Origin: an uncultured Bacillaceae bacterium
Lineage (GTDB): Bacteria; Bacillota; Bacilli; Bacillales; Cytobacillaceae
NCBI GenBank assembly: GCA_937995745.1
Contig: CALKIU010000070.1
Coordinates: forward strand, 1-64,000
DNA length: 64,000 bases
Reading direction: 5' to 3'
Shown here: positions 51,869-60,918 of the stretch, piece by piece
How the letters are laid out: each line of letters starts with the position of its first letter
How positions within the stretch are numbered: the first letter of the stretch is position 1
The notes under the pieces: model-generated
Database searches by the model: none
The model's input: only the letters and a program-made list of their open reading frames with translations
Told to the model about the DNA's origin: nothing
Program-made: the position numbers and the translations under genes

Positions 51869-53782
51869 ATGCAAAACAGACTGCCGTTTACGCTCTCTAA
51901 AAATGAATCATTTACCGAAAAATTATCCCAGTGGGTCGGGGATGTTTTTTACGACATTCTGCCGGAAGCCGGTTTTGAATTACGGGATGAGCAAATTTAT
52001 ATGGCGTTCCAGCTTGAAAAAGCGTTTAAAGAAAAAAAGGTGATGTTCGCCGAAGCCGGCGTGGGTACCGGGAAAACGATTGTCTACCTTTTGTATGCCA
52101 TTTGCTATGCCCGGTATACAAACAGGCCGGCGATAATAGCCTGTGCCGACGAATCTTTGATTGAACAGCTTGTAAAAAAGGAAGGAGATATTGCCAAACT
52201 GGAAAAGGCCCTCCATTTAAACATAGATGTCCGCCTCGCAAAATCGCGGGAGCAATATTTATGCCTAAAAAAATTAGAAAAAGCTGTTTTTGAAATGGAA
52301 GCGGCAGCTGATATATATGACCGGTTACCGGATTTTGTCTTTGATGATCTCTCTATGCAAAAGTTCACCCCTTATGGAGATCGCAAAGATTATCCCGAGT
52401 TGACTGATGAGGAGTGGGAGAAGGTCGCCTGGGACCCCCTTCAGGATTGTTTTACATGCGACCGCCGCCATCGTTGCGGCCAAACGCTGCACAGGGATTA
52501 TTACCGGGGGGCGAAAGATCTGATCATTTGTTCACAAGATTTCTTCATGGAACATATTTGGACGAAAGAATCAAGGAAACGGGAAGGGCAGCTTCCGCTC
52601 TTACCGGAAAGTTGTTGCGTTGTGTTCGATGAAGGCCATTTGCTCGAATATGCTTGCCAAAAGGCGCTGACGTACCGCCTTGAAGAAATGACCCTGGAAA
52701 CCCTACTGGAACGATTGATGTCCAATGACGTCAGGGAAGCGACATTGTATGCCATCGAAGAAGCGATTGAGCATAATGTGCGATTTTTTGAACTGCTGAA
52801 AAAATCAGCCCGGAAAATTGCCGGATCCGATAAGCAAGCGATCAAAAAAACGGCCGAATTGACAGAAGCCGCCCGGAAACTGAAAGATTCCCTGGAAAAA
52901 TTGCTGGATGAATTAGTTTTTGACAGTGAAATGTATGTCATTGATGAATACGAATTAAGAATCGTCGAAGAACACCTGGATCAAATCGTATATTCCCTTT
53001 CTTTATTTATCAGGGAGCTGAAAGGAATTCTTTGGTTCGAAGAAGAAGAAGGACAAAGAACCCTTGTCATCATGCCGCGCATGGTGGAAGAATTTATGCG
53101 GGAAGAAGTGTTTTCCCAGAAAAAACCGTATATCTTTTCTTCGGCCACATTGTCAGATCATAAATCTTTCACATATTTGGCAAACAGCCTCGGAATCAGC
53201 GATTATTTATCTTTTTCAGTGGCATCGCCTTTCGATTACGACCGGAATATGAAAATATTCATGCCGCTTTTTCCGGAAGGCCGCTTTGAAGACAAAATGC
53301 GGTATGCCAAAGAGCAGTTAGTGAAAACAGGGGGACGGGGTCTCGTTTTGTTTTCGAATCAAGAGGAATTGCAAATGTTTAAAAGATTTTTGAGCGATGT
53401 CCGTTTTCCCGTCTATGCGGAAGGAGACGCAGAAATCAGCACCCTTGTCGCCCATTTCCAGAGGGAAGAGAGTTCTGTCCTCCTTTCTATGAATCTATGG
53501 GAGGGCCTTGATGTCCCGGGGCCCGCTTTGGAGAATTTAATTATATTTAATCTGCCGTTTCCGCCCCATGATCCGGTTTTTGAAGCAAAAAGGGAAACGA
53601 CCAAAGATCCGTTTCAAGAAGTCGATCTCCCCTACATGCTGCTCCGCTTGAAGCAGGGGGTAGGGCGGTTAATCCGCACGAGAGAAGACAAAGGGCAAGT
53701 TCACATTCTGGCGGAAAACTCGCTTCCTGGAGATGTTTATATGAAAATAAAAAATATTCTTCCGACAAAAGTAATTGAATAA
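51869..53782 (+). CDS. ypvA: XPD/DinG-family ATP-dependent DNA helicase YpvA
   Basis: The product is 637 residues, without a nuclease domain. Walker A EAGVGTGKT is near residue 60, the DEAH-type box is VVFDEGHLLEYA near residue 252, and motif VI is KQGVGRLIRTRED near the end. Four cysteines (one in REQYLCLKK near residue 131, three in DCFTCDRRHRC near residue 194) have the layout of the [4Fe-4S] domain of XPD-like helicases, so this protein, unlike the DinG above, should be a true 5'-3' helicase. ATG 51869 follows GGAGG. Confidence 0.93.
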   Translation: MQNRLPFTLSKNESFTEKLSQWVGDVFYDILPEAGFELRDEQIYMAFQLEKAFKEKKVMFAEAGVGTGKTIVYLLYAICYARYTNRPAIIACADESLIEQLVKKEGDIAKLEKALHLNIDVRLAKSREQYLCLKKLEKAVFEMEAAADIYDRLPDFVFDDLSMQKFTPYGDRKDYPELTDEEWEKVAWDPLQDCFTCDRRHRCGQTLHRDYYRGAKDLIICSQDFFMEHIWTKESRKREGQLPLLPESCCVVFDEGHLLEYACQKALTYRLEEMTLETLLERLMSNDVREATLYAIEEAIEHNVRFFELLKKSARKIAGSDKQAIKKTAELTEAARKLKDSLEKLLDELVFDSEMYVIDEYELRIVEEHLDQIVYSLSLFIRELKGILWFEEEEGQRTLVIMPRMVEEFMREEVFSQKKPYIFSSATLSDHKSFTYLANSLGISDYLSFSVASPFDYDRNMKIFMPLFPEGRFEDKMRYAKEQLVKTGGRGLVLFSNQEELQMFKRFLSDVRFPVYAEGDAEISTLVAHFQREESSVLLSMNLWEGLDVPGPALENLIIFNLPFPPHDPVFEAKRETTKDPFQEVDLPYMLLRLKQGVGRLIRTREDKGQVHILAENSLPGDVYMKIKNILPTKVIE

Positions 53783-53786
53783 TCTT

Positions 53787-53822
53787 AAAGAGCCGTTCAG
53801 GAATGAACCGGCTCTTTTTTTC
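53787..53822 (+). terminator. Terminator of ypvA
   Basis: AGAGCCG-TTC pairs with GAA-c-CGGCTCT with one bulge, then seven T. Confidence 0.88.
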
Positions 53823-53910
53823 CCCAACCGCCTTTTTTGTATCCGTCTTTTTTTCAGTAATGACAATTTCCATTTTATGCATCATTTTGAAAGCGTTTTT
53901 GCAGCATTTG

Positions 53911-53919
53911 TGATAAAAT
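53911..53919 (+). promoter_or_regulatory. Extended -10 promoter of ypwA
   Basis: TGATAAAAT, 34 bases before ypwA. Confidence 0.5.
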
Positions 53920-53952
53920 GGTAAGTATCTTATCTTGGGGGGGATACAGAAA

Positions 53953-55476
53953 ATGGAAGAAAATATTTGCCGATTGGAAGAGGAATTCATGAATTATGTA
54001 AACAAAATGGCTGCTTTTAAAGAGGCCCTTTCATTAATTACCTGGGATATGAGAACGGGTGCTCCGGAAGCGGGCATGAAACAGCGTGCGAATGTGATAG
54101 GGGCCCTTTCCTCTGAAATTTTCCGGATGTCAACGTCTGAAGAAATGGCTGCTTATATAGCAATCATCACGAAAAAAGAGGTAAACGGACGTTTATCCCC
54201 GGTAACGAAAAAAACGGCCGACCATTGCAAGAAAGAATACGAGCGAAACCGCCGCATTCCGCCGGATAAGCATAAGGAATACGTTATTCTCCGGTCAAAA
54301 GCGGAAACCGTATGGCAGGAGGCAAAAAGGAAAGCGGACTTTGAAAAATTTCGCCCCTGGCTTGAAAAATTGGTGGAGTTCAATAAATATTTTATTGATT
54401 GTTGGGGTTATCGGGGAAATAAATACAATACGTTGTTGGACTTATACGAACCGGGGATGACGGTCGATATTTTGGATCAAGTGTTTGCTGAAATACGCAG
54501 GAAGATTATCCCCCTTGTCAAAGCCATCGCCCGCTCTCCTGTGAAGCCGAATGAGAACATCTTGTTCCGCTATTTTCCAAAAGAACGGCAAAAAGTTTTC
54601 TGCGAGGAACTTTTGAAACAAATAGGTTATGATTTTGCCGGCGGAAGGTTGGACACATCTGCTCATCCTTTTACGGCCGGTATCAATCCCGGGGATGTAA
54701 GAATAACGACAAAATATGATGAGCGCGATTTCCGAACGGCCGTGTTCAGCGCCATTCACGAAGGCGGCCATGCCCTTTATGAACAAAATATAGCCGGAGA
54801 GCTCGTCGGCACTCCGTTATGTACGGGAACTTCCATGGGTATACACGAATCCCAATCGTTATTTTATGAAAACTTCATCGGAAGAAATTACCATTTTTGG
54901 AAAAGAAATTTCGGCCTTCTTAATGAGTGTTCGGGAGGTCTATTCACTGATCTTTCATTAGACGATTTTTACTTGGCGATCAATGTTGTCCGGCCCTCTC
55001 TTATCCGCATTGAAGCAGATGAATTGACCTATACATTACATATTATCATCCGTTATGAAATCGAGAAAGCCTTGTTTAACGAAGAAATACATGTTGCGGA
55101 ATTGCCGGAAATTTGGCGGGAAAAATATGAAAAGTATCTCGGAGTGACACCGGAACATGACGGAGAAGGGGTGCTTCAGGATATCCATTGGGCAAGCGGA
55201 AGCTTCGGCTATTTTCCCTCATATGCGCTCGGTTTTATTTACGGTGCCCAATTTAAACAAGCGCTGATGAAAGATCTTCCTCAATTCGACCAATTGCTCA
55301 GGGAAGGAAATTTGCTTCCGGTAAAAAGGTGGTTTAATAGAAAAGTGCACCAATTCGGAAAGATGAAGGAACCGTTGGAACTGGTCAAAGACGCCACCGG
55401 AGAGGATTTGAACCCGGCATATTTCATCGATTATTTAGAAAAAAAATACAGCGCTCTTTACCGGCTGTCGTCATGA
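53953..55476 (+). CDS. ypwA: M32-family metallocarboxypeptidase YpwA
   Basis: A cytoplasmic thermostable-carboxypeptidase-1-type enzyme that removes C-terminal residues from short peptides. The product is 507 residues, the family length. The zinc motif HEGGH is near residue 272, and other family marks are TKYDERDFRTAVFSAIHE, GIHESQSLFYEN, RIEADELTYTLHII and the DIHWASGSFGYFPSYALG block. ATG 53953 follows GGGGGGATACAG. Confidence 0.96.
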   Translation: MEENICRLEEEFMNYVNKMAAFKEALSLITWDMRTGAPEAGMKQRANVIGALSSEIFRMSTSEEMAAYIAIITKKEVNGRLSPVTKKTADHCKKEYERNRRIPPDKHKEYVILRSKAETVWQEAKRKADFEKFRPWLEKLVEFNKYFIDCWGYRGNKYNTLLDLYEPGMTVDILDQVFAEIRRKIIPLVKAIARSPVKPNENILFRYFPKERQKVFCEELLKQIGYDFAGGRLDTSAHPFTAGINPGDVRITTKYDERDFRTAVFSAIHEGGHALYEQNIAGELVGTPLCTGTSMGIHESQSLFYENFIGRNYHFWKRNFGLLNECSGGLFTDLSLDDFYLAINVVRPSLIRIEADELTYTLHIIIRYEIEKALFNEEIHVAELPEIWREKYEKYLGVTPEHDGEGVLQDIHWASGSFGYFPSYALGFIYGAQFKQALMKDLPQFDQLLREGNLLPVKRWFNRKVHQFGKMKEPLELVKDATGEDLNPAYFIDYLEKKYSALYRLSS

Positions 55477-55610
55477 TTCAGTCAGGCAGCAGGGAAGGAA
55501 AAAGAGCGGAAATTTCAAGGCATTCGCTTTTTGGGGAATAAACCTCGATACGGCACAGGTGCAGAACTTTCCTGACGATTTGGCCGTACGGACGCACAGA
55601 TAAAAACACG

Positions 55611-55640
55611 AAAAAAGGGATTTCGAATTGAAGTCCCTTT
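55611..55640. terminator. Terminator between ypwA and the IIa-like gene
   Basis: AAAGGGATTTC/GAAGTCCCTTT (11 bp with one G-U), loop GAATT. A T run follows on the minus strand, so it mainly ends the minus-strand gene. Confidence 0.75.
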
Positions 55641-55704
55641 CCATATAAATCAATTAGGCTACAGCGGCAATCGCCTCATGAAGAAGGTGCAGTTCATCCG
55701 TCGG

Positions 55705-55854
55705 TCAAAAACTTTGGAAAAACAGAAAGTAAATACCTACCCAAGCGGCAATGAGGAAGAATCCCGTCAACAACACAGAGGCAATCGCGTTTTTTAACGA
55801 CGTTTGATCTTCCAATTCGGCTTTTACCTTGTTTCCAAGTTTTGCCTTCTCCAT
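55705..55854 (-). CDS. Cytochrome c oxidase subunit IIa-like peptide
   Basis: The product is 49 residues: a charged N-terminus (MEKAKLGNKVKAELEDQ), then SLKNAIASVLLTGFFLIAAW followed directly by VGIYFLFFQSF. The single helix with this GxFxxxxWxGxYFLF pattern resembles subunit IIa of ba3-type cytochrome c oxidases (CoxIIa family). No oxidase subunit I or II gene lies nearby, which is unusual because IIa is normally encoded next to them. A GGGAGTGG site precedes the ATG. Identification is by pattern only. Confidence 0.6.
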   Translation of the reverse strand: MEKAKLGNKVKAELEDQTSLKNAIASVLLTGFFLIAAWVGIYFLFFQSF

Positions 55855-55912
55855 CCTTCCCACTCCCTAAATTGTTCGGTGTGATATAAGTCTCACTACT
55901 ATCATAATACAA

Positions 55913-56241
55913 AATATTTTAAAAAAATACATCTATTTTATTGAATTTCAAAAATTATTCATTAATTGGGTATACAGTATAATTATAGTAAAAAGTTGAT
56001 GGATCAATGATTCTTCTCTCGTTTTTTCGGAAAATTTTTTGACAATTTTGTTACAAATTATAATATATAAAAACTAATAAAAAAACAATGTGACAACAGT
56101 TCGAAGAAACATTTCCACAAATTCGCCAATAATCGTCACAAAATGGGCAAGATTTATTCATAGTTTTGCTAAACACAGAAATGATTCATGATTAATAAAA
56201 TGAAATACCATGACACAATTGCCAAATGAGAGGGATGCAAT
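55913..56241 (+). other. AT-rich promoter region
   Basis: No gene is seen. TTGACA (56039) with a 16-base spacer to TAATAT (56061) is a good promoter for the zinc-ribbon gene, giving a leader of about 170 bases. Another TATAAT lies at 55978. Confidence 0.45.
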
Positions 56242-56382
56242 ATGGAAAAGTATTACTGTGACCATTGCAGAACATTATATGACAGTGTGTCAGTGTGCCA
56301 AAATTGCGGGAATACTGTAACAAAGAAAATTTGGATTGAAGTGCAGGCGCAGCCGGAAGAAAAAGGTTTGCAAAATGACTGA
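56242..56382 (+). CDS. Small zinc-ribbon protein
   Basis: The product is 46 residues with two CxxC knuckles (CDHC at residues 6-9, CQNC at residues 19-22), a typical small zinc ribbon, and an acidic tail. The ribosome site GAGAGGG is well placed. No closer family can be named; such proteins often bind nucleic acid or protein partners. It has its own upstream promoter region. Confidence 0.75.
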   Translation: MEKYYCDHCRTLYDSVSVCQNCGNTVTKKIWIEVQAQPEEKGLQND

Positions 56383-56490
56383 AAAACATAACTGTTCCAT
56401 CTTTCCCGGCTGCCGTGAAATAAGGAATCGCGCATGATCATGGGGAAGATATCTTGTTCGTGCACAACAACCCCTTCAATACAAATGCGG

Positions 56491-56519
56491 ACTCCCCCGT
56501 TGAACGGGGGAGTTTTTTT
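56491..56519 (+). terminator. Strong terminator upstream of the Fur-box gene
   Basis: ACTCCCCCGTT/AACGGGGGAGT, then seven T. It is 109 bases after the zinc-ribbon gene. The segment between them (56383-56490) holds no frame and could be a 3' UTR or a small RNA; it carries CAACCCCTTC just before the stem. Confidence 0.85.
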
Positions 56520-56572
56520 GACGGAAATGTGTCAGGTGTTCCGTTTCCCTTGCTGAGTATACCGGGACGTAA

Positions 56573-56601
56573 TTGTCTTGGCGGAAAAAATGTGCTAATA
56601 T
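56573..56601 (+). promoter_or_regulatory. Promoter of the Fur-box transcript
   Basis: TTGTCT at 56573, a 17-base spacer, TAATAT at 56596. Confidence 0.65.
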
Positions 56602-56612
56602 GTAAGTAAGAA

Positions 56613-56627
56613 TGAAAATTATTCTCA
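56613..56627. promoter_or_regulatory. Fur box
   Basis: TGAAAATTATTCTCA matches the 7-1-7 Fur consensus TGATAATNATTATCA at 12 of 14 fixed positions. It lies just downstream of the expected transcription start, where a repressor would block RNA polymerase. Confidence 0.65.
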
Positions 56628-56650
56628 TGTCCAAGAAAGTTGGGATACAT

Positions 56651-56734
56651 ATGACGGCATTATTTATTGCGGCGTCAATACTTATATACTTGGCCATTAT
56701 GAAATACATTTTGAGAAATGTTTGCAGGCCTTGA
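56651..56734 (+). CDS. 27-residue membrane peptide under a Fur box
   Basis: The peptide starts MTALFIAASILIYLAIMKY and ends with a basic ILRNVCRP. One membrane helix and a positive tail. The ribosome site is weak (GTTGGGA). It is the only frame in a transcript of about 180 bases bounded by a promoter with a Fur box and a terminator at 56763. It could be an iron-starvation peptide, or the transcript may act as an RNA. B. subtilis has small Fur-regulated products (FbpA, FbpB, FbpC, FsrA), but I cannot claim homology. Confidence 0.5.
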   Translation: MTALFIAASILIYLAIMKYILRNVCRP

Positions 56735-56762
56735 TGAGGCTTGTGCAAGAAGATGGATGCGC

Positions 56763-56785
56763 ACCGGTGGAATCCGGTGTTTTTT
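56763..56785 (+). terminator. Terminator of the Fur-box transcript
   Basis: CACCGG/CCGGTG stem with a 5-base loop, then six T. Confidence 0.85.
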
Positions 56786-56998
56786 GTTTTTGGAGACATA
56801 ACATTTGGCGAAGGTGCTCTGAATCACGCCTTTCATGCTTCGTTCTTCCGCAGCTAACACTCTTTATTCCTGTTTTATGTTTCGTTTTTCCCTGATTTGA
56901 CTGATTTTTGTCTTTATAATAGTGGGAAAAGTACAAAAAATCAGTTAAAATATTGTCATATTTTAAATACGAACAAAGAGGGATAAGGAGTAGTATGT

Positions 56999-59900
56999 AT
57001 GGCACACACGACGACGGTTCAACAAGAAACAGAAGCATTATTGGCAAAGATTGCCGCTTTGCACGACTTATTTTTAAAAAACCATGATACAGAACGGGCG
57101 CACAAGGCAAAGCAACTGGCGGAAAAATATGCCGTCGGGGAATTCGCCGTCGCTTTCTGCGGCCATTTTTCCGCCGGCAAATCGAGCATGATAAACAGAT
57201 TAATCGGTGAACGTATTCTTCCGTCAAGCCCGATTCCCACAAGCGCAAATCTCGTGAAGATTAAATCAGGAAAAGAACAAGCAAAAGTGTTTTTGAAAAA
57301 CGGGGAAGTACTGCTGTTTCCCGCGCCATATGATTTTGAACGGATAAAATCTTACTGTAAAAACGGGGATGAAATATATACGGTTGAAATCAGCCACCGG
57401 ATGGATCACCTGCCGTCCCATGCTGTCATTATGGATACGCCGGGGATCGATTCAACGGACGACGCGCACAGAATTGCCACCGAATCGGCCTTGCATTTGG
57501 CGGATATTGTTTTTTACGTGATGGACTATAATCATGTTCAATCAGAACTGAATTTCATTTTTTTAAAGGAACTGACGGAGGAACGGAAAAAGATCTGTTT
57601 GATTATCAACCAGATCGACAAGCACCGCGAGGATGAACTGAGTTTTGCCGATTTTAAAAACAGCGTCACCCAGTCTTTCGCTTCGTGGGGAATCTTTCCG
57701 GAACGGATTTTCTACACGTCATTAAAAGAGGACGAACATCCGGAGAATGACTTTCCCCGATTGTTGACGTTTATTCAGGGCGTGATGAGGGAAGGGAAAG
57801 AGAAACTCCCGCAAACGGTATTTGATTCTTTGGTCAAGCTGACAAAGGAGCATGAACAATTTTTGCAAAAACAGGCCGAACCTGCCCTTGAAAAACTGGA
57901 GAACACGCTTTGCCATTGTCCTCCGGAAGAACAAGACAAGATTTTTGACAGTTTGCAAAATGCGGAAACACAACTGGCTGAGCTTGCCTCCGCCCCCGCC
58001 CGCCGGGAAGAGCAAATAAGGGAAGAAGTGGAAAAACTTCTTGGCAATGCCTACATCATGCCTTTTCAGACGAGGAGTCTGGCAGAATCTTATTTGCAAT
58101 CCGTGCAGCCCGATTTTAAAGCAGGCTGGCTGTTTGCCCGCCGCAAGACGGAACAGGAAAGGGCAAACAGATTGCAAGTTTTTTATGAAGACCTGCGGGA
58201 AAAAGTCCGGGCGCAAATTGAATGGCATATGAAAGAATTGTTTCAAAGAGAGTTGAAAAGGGATAACATTCATGATTCCGGCCTTTTGGGCATGGTACGG
58301 GAATTTTCCGTTTCTTTTCCCGCGGATTTGCTGCAAAACACCGTCAAACCGGGAGCCCTGTTGTCGGGGCAGTATGTTTTAAATTATACATCTGATGTGG
58401 CCGAAGCAATCAAAGGTCTGGCCAGGCGGGAAAGCCGCCGCTTTCTGACCGAATACCGCCGGGCCTTGGATGAAGAGTACGCGCGAATGAAAATGGAACT
58501 GGAGTTAAAATATAGCAAGCTTTTGAAACTGGCAGAAGCTTATAAAGAAAAAACAGCCCTGTTGGAAGAACAGAAAGCAATCACTTTGGAAATGACGCGC
58601 TATTTAAGCGGAGATTTTGAACAGCACATTTATCAAGAGACGGCTAAACAACTGATCAAACCAAGTGGAAAAGAAAAGATTGTCCGGGAGCCGATGCCGG
58701 AAATGCCGTCTCTTGGAGCCGACAACCAAACTGCCGTCCGATCCGCCGATGTGAAGAAGCCGGTTCCGGTTGAGGCCGCGAAAACGGCAACAGATGCAGC
58801 CAAAAGGGAACATTTGATCAGGCAGTTGAAGTATGCCGCAAAGGAACTGGCGATTCTTCCCGGCTTTAAAAACAAAGTCCCGGAGCTGGGCGAAAAGGCG
58901 GAGAGGCTGGAACAGAGGCGGTTTACCGTCGCTCTCTTCGGTGCATTCAGCGCCGGAAAATCTTCTTTTGCCAACGCCTTAATCGGGAAGAAATTGCTCC
59001 CGTCTTCGCCCAATCCGACAACTGCGGCCATTAACAAAATTTTGCCGCCCGATGAAAAAAACCGGCATGGCACCGTGAAGGTTCATTTAAAGACAAAAGA
59101 GACGATGTTTGCCGACGTAAATCGCTCCCTTTCTCTGTTTGACATGACAGCCCATGATTTGGACGACGCGCTTCATTTAATAAAAAAGATCATTAATCAT
59201 TCCGGCCGTTTCAGTCCCGACAAAAAAATTCATTATTCTTTTTTACAGGCTTTTTCACAGGGATATCCCGAATTAAAGAACAAGCTTGGTGAACAGATTA
59301 CAACTGATATTTCCGGTTTTGCCGATTTTGCTGCCAACGAAGAAAAATCTTGTTTTGTTGAAATGATTGAGGTCTATTATGATTCCCCGCTTGCGAGAAA
59401 AGGGATCGCCCTCGTCGATACGCCGGGGGCGGATTCGATTAACGCCCGGCATACGGAAGTTGCCTTTGAATATATTAAGAATTCAGATGCCATTCTGTAT
59501 GTGACGTATTATAACCATGCTTTTTCTAAAGCGGACCGGGAATTTTTGATTCAGTTGGGGCGTGTCAAGGACGCCTTTGAATTGGACAAAATGTTCTTTA
59601 TCGTCAACGCCATCGATTTGGCCAATGACGACGAGGAAAAAGAGGCTGTTTTACAATATGTTGAAGAAGAATTGACGAAACACGGCATCCGCCACCCCAA
59701 TCTGTTTCCCGTATCCAGTTTGGCCGCTTTGAAAGAAAAGCTGGGTGAACCTGCCGGAATTGAATCGGGAATGCCCCGTTTCGAAGAGTATTTTTACAGA
59801 TTCATTGATCATGATTTAACGGCCATGACAATACAAGCCGCCGAGTTGGAAATGGAGCGTTCCTTGGCCCAGTTGAGAACATATATTCAATCGGCCCGGG

Positions 59901-60703
59901 AAGACGAACAGTTAAGGGAAGAGCGGCTCAGGAAATTGCATGATGAACATGAACGGATTGTAAACATGATTGAGACGGAGGAGGCGGATGTTCTCCTTGA
60001 GCGGCTCGGCCAAGAAATCGACGAACTGATCTATTATGTGAAGCAAAGAGTGTTTTACAGATTCGGCGATTTCTTTAAAGAATCTTTTAACCCCGCTGTT
60101 TTGAAAGATGACGGAAGAAACTTGAAAAAGGCTGTCAAAGATGCCCTTGAAGTGTTTTTAAAAGACTTTGGTTTTGATTTTGCACAAGAGTTGCGGGCGA
60201 CCACTTTGCGAATTGAATCGTTTATCGGCAAACTTCTTAAACAGATGATGGAGACGATCTCCCTCAAGGCAGGGAAAATTTGCGGAGAGTTGACTTTTTC
60301 ACCGTTCGAAGCGGCCAAGGTGGAGAGTCCTTCATTCCAACCCGCCTTTGCGGATACGGACAGGGATTTGTTTAAAAAAGCTTTGTCTTATTTCAAGAAT
60401 CCGAAAACATTTTTTGAAAACAACGACCGCAAATTGATGGCTGACGCTCTGGAAGAAGCTTTGCAAAATCCGGCAGAAGACTATTTGTCCCGGGAGAAAG
60501 GAAACTTGACAGCTTTTTATACCGAAAAATTCATCGGGGAAATAAACCGCCTCAAGAGCAGACTGAAGGAACAAACATCGGAATATTATGAAGGAATGTA
60601 TGCGGCGTTAAAAAACGAAATTCCGCTCGAGACGCTTGCGGACATAGAAAGGAAAATCGCTTCGGTCAGAGATACGGCTCAACCCATGAACAATGGGCAT
60701 TAA
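56999..60703 (+). CDS. dynA: Double dynamin-like GTPase DynA (YpbR)
   Basis: DynA tethers and fuses membranes and helps cells withstand membrane damage and phage. The product is 1234 residues (B. subtilis 1193) and is a fusion of two dynamin-like proteins. First GTPase: P-loop GHFSAGKSS at residues 55-63, G3 DTPGID. Second GTPase: GAFSAGKSS near residue 647, G3 DTPGAD, G4 NAID. Each is followed by long helical stalk segments; the halves are joined near residue 580-620 by a Pro/Ala-rich linker. ATG 56999 follows AAGGAG. No bacterial dynamin partner gene is adjacent. Confidence 0.95.
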   Translation: MAHTTTVQQETEALLAKIAALHDLFLKNHDTERAHKAKQLAEKYAVGEFAVAFCGHFSAGKSSMINRLIGERILPSSPIPTSANLVKIKSGKEQAKVFLKNGEVLLFPAPYDFERIKSYCKNGDEIYTVEISHRMDHLPSHAVIMDTPGIDSTDDAHRIATESALHLADIVFYVMDYNHVQSELNFIFLKELTEERKKICLIINQIDKHREDELSFADFKNSVTQSFASWGIFPERIFYTSLKEDEHPENDFPRLLTFIQGVMREGKEKLPQTVFDSLVKLTKEHEQFLQKQAEPALEKLENTLCHCPPEEQDKIFDSLQNAETQLAELASAPARREEQIREEVEKLLGNAYIMPFQTRSLAESYLQSVQPDFKAGWLFARRKTEQERANRLQVFYEDLREKVRAQIEWHMKELFQRELKRDNIHDSGLLGMVREFSVSFPADLLQNTVKPGALLSGQYVLNYTSDVAEAIKGLARRESRRFLTEYRRALDEEYARMKMELELKYSKLLKLAEAYKEKTALLEEQKAITLEMTRYLSGDFEQHIYQETAKQLIKPSGKEKIVREPMPEMPSLGADNQTAVRSADVKKPVPVEAAKTATDAAKREHLIRQLKYAAKELAILPGFKNKVPELGEKAERLEQRRFTVALFGAFSAGKSSFANALIGKKLLPSSPNPTTAAINKILPPDEKNRHGTVKVHLKTKETMFADVNRSLSLFDMTAHDLDDALHLIKKIINHSGRFSPDKKIHYSFLQAFSQGYPELKNKLGEQITTDISGFADFAANEEKSCFVEMIEVYYDSPLARKGIALVDTPGADSINARHTEVAFEYIKNSDAILYVTYYNHAFSKADREFLIQLGRVKDAFELDKMFFIVNAIDLANDDEEKEAVLQYVEEELTKHGIRHPNLFPVSSLAALKEKLGEPAGIESGMPRFEEYFYRFIDHDLTAMTIQAAELEMERSLAQLRTYIQSAREDEQLREERLRKLHDEHERIVNMIETEEADVLLERLGQEIDELIYYVKQRVFYRFGDFFKESFNPAVLKDDGRNLKKAVKDALEVFLKDFGFDFAQELRATTLRIESFIGKLLKQMMETISLKAGKICGELTFSPFEAAKVESPSFQPAFADTDRDLFKKALSYFKNPKTFFENNDRKLMADALEEALQNPAEDYLSREKGNLTAFYTEKFIGEINRLKSRLKEQTSEYYEGMYAALKNEIPLETLADIERKIASVRDTAQPMNNGH

Positions 60704-60770
60704 AACATCCCGGAAGAATTTGGATTCGGGCCGGAGACCGTAAGCTGGCCCGTTCCGCCGTTATGGCGGA

Positions 60771-60806
60771 AAAAAGAGAGGCTTTGATTTCAGCCTCTCT
60801 TTTTTC
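60771..60806 (+). terminator. Terminator of dynA
   Basis: AAAAAGAGAGGCT pairs with AGCCTCTCTTTTT. A second small hairpin TCCGCC/GGCGGA precedes it. Confidence 0.88.
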
Positions 60807-60878
60807 TTGAAAGATAAGGCGCACAAAAGAAGGCCACAGTCAGGAAAAATCCGCTTTACATGTGTCCATCCATTCTTA

Positions 60879-60887
60879 TGCTATAAT
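60879..60887 (+). promoter_or_regulatory. Extended -10 promoter of ypcP
   Basis: TGCTATAAT, a perfect extended -10 element, 31 bases before ypcP. Confidence 0.6.
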
Positions 60888-60918
60888 GGACATGTATTTT
60901 TAGAGGGAGGTTGCATTT

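Noticed and set aside
57722..58336. 204-codon minus-strand frame inside dynA
   Set aside because: Shadow of the dynamin-like gene.
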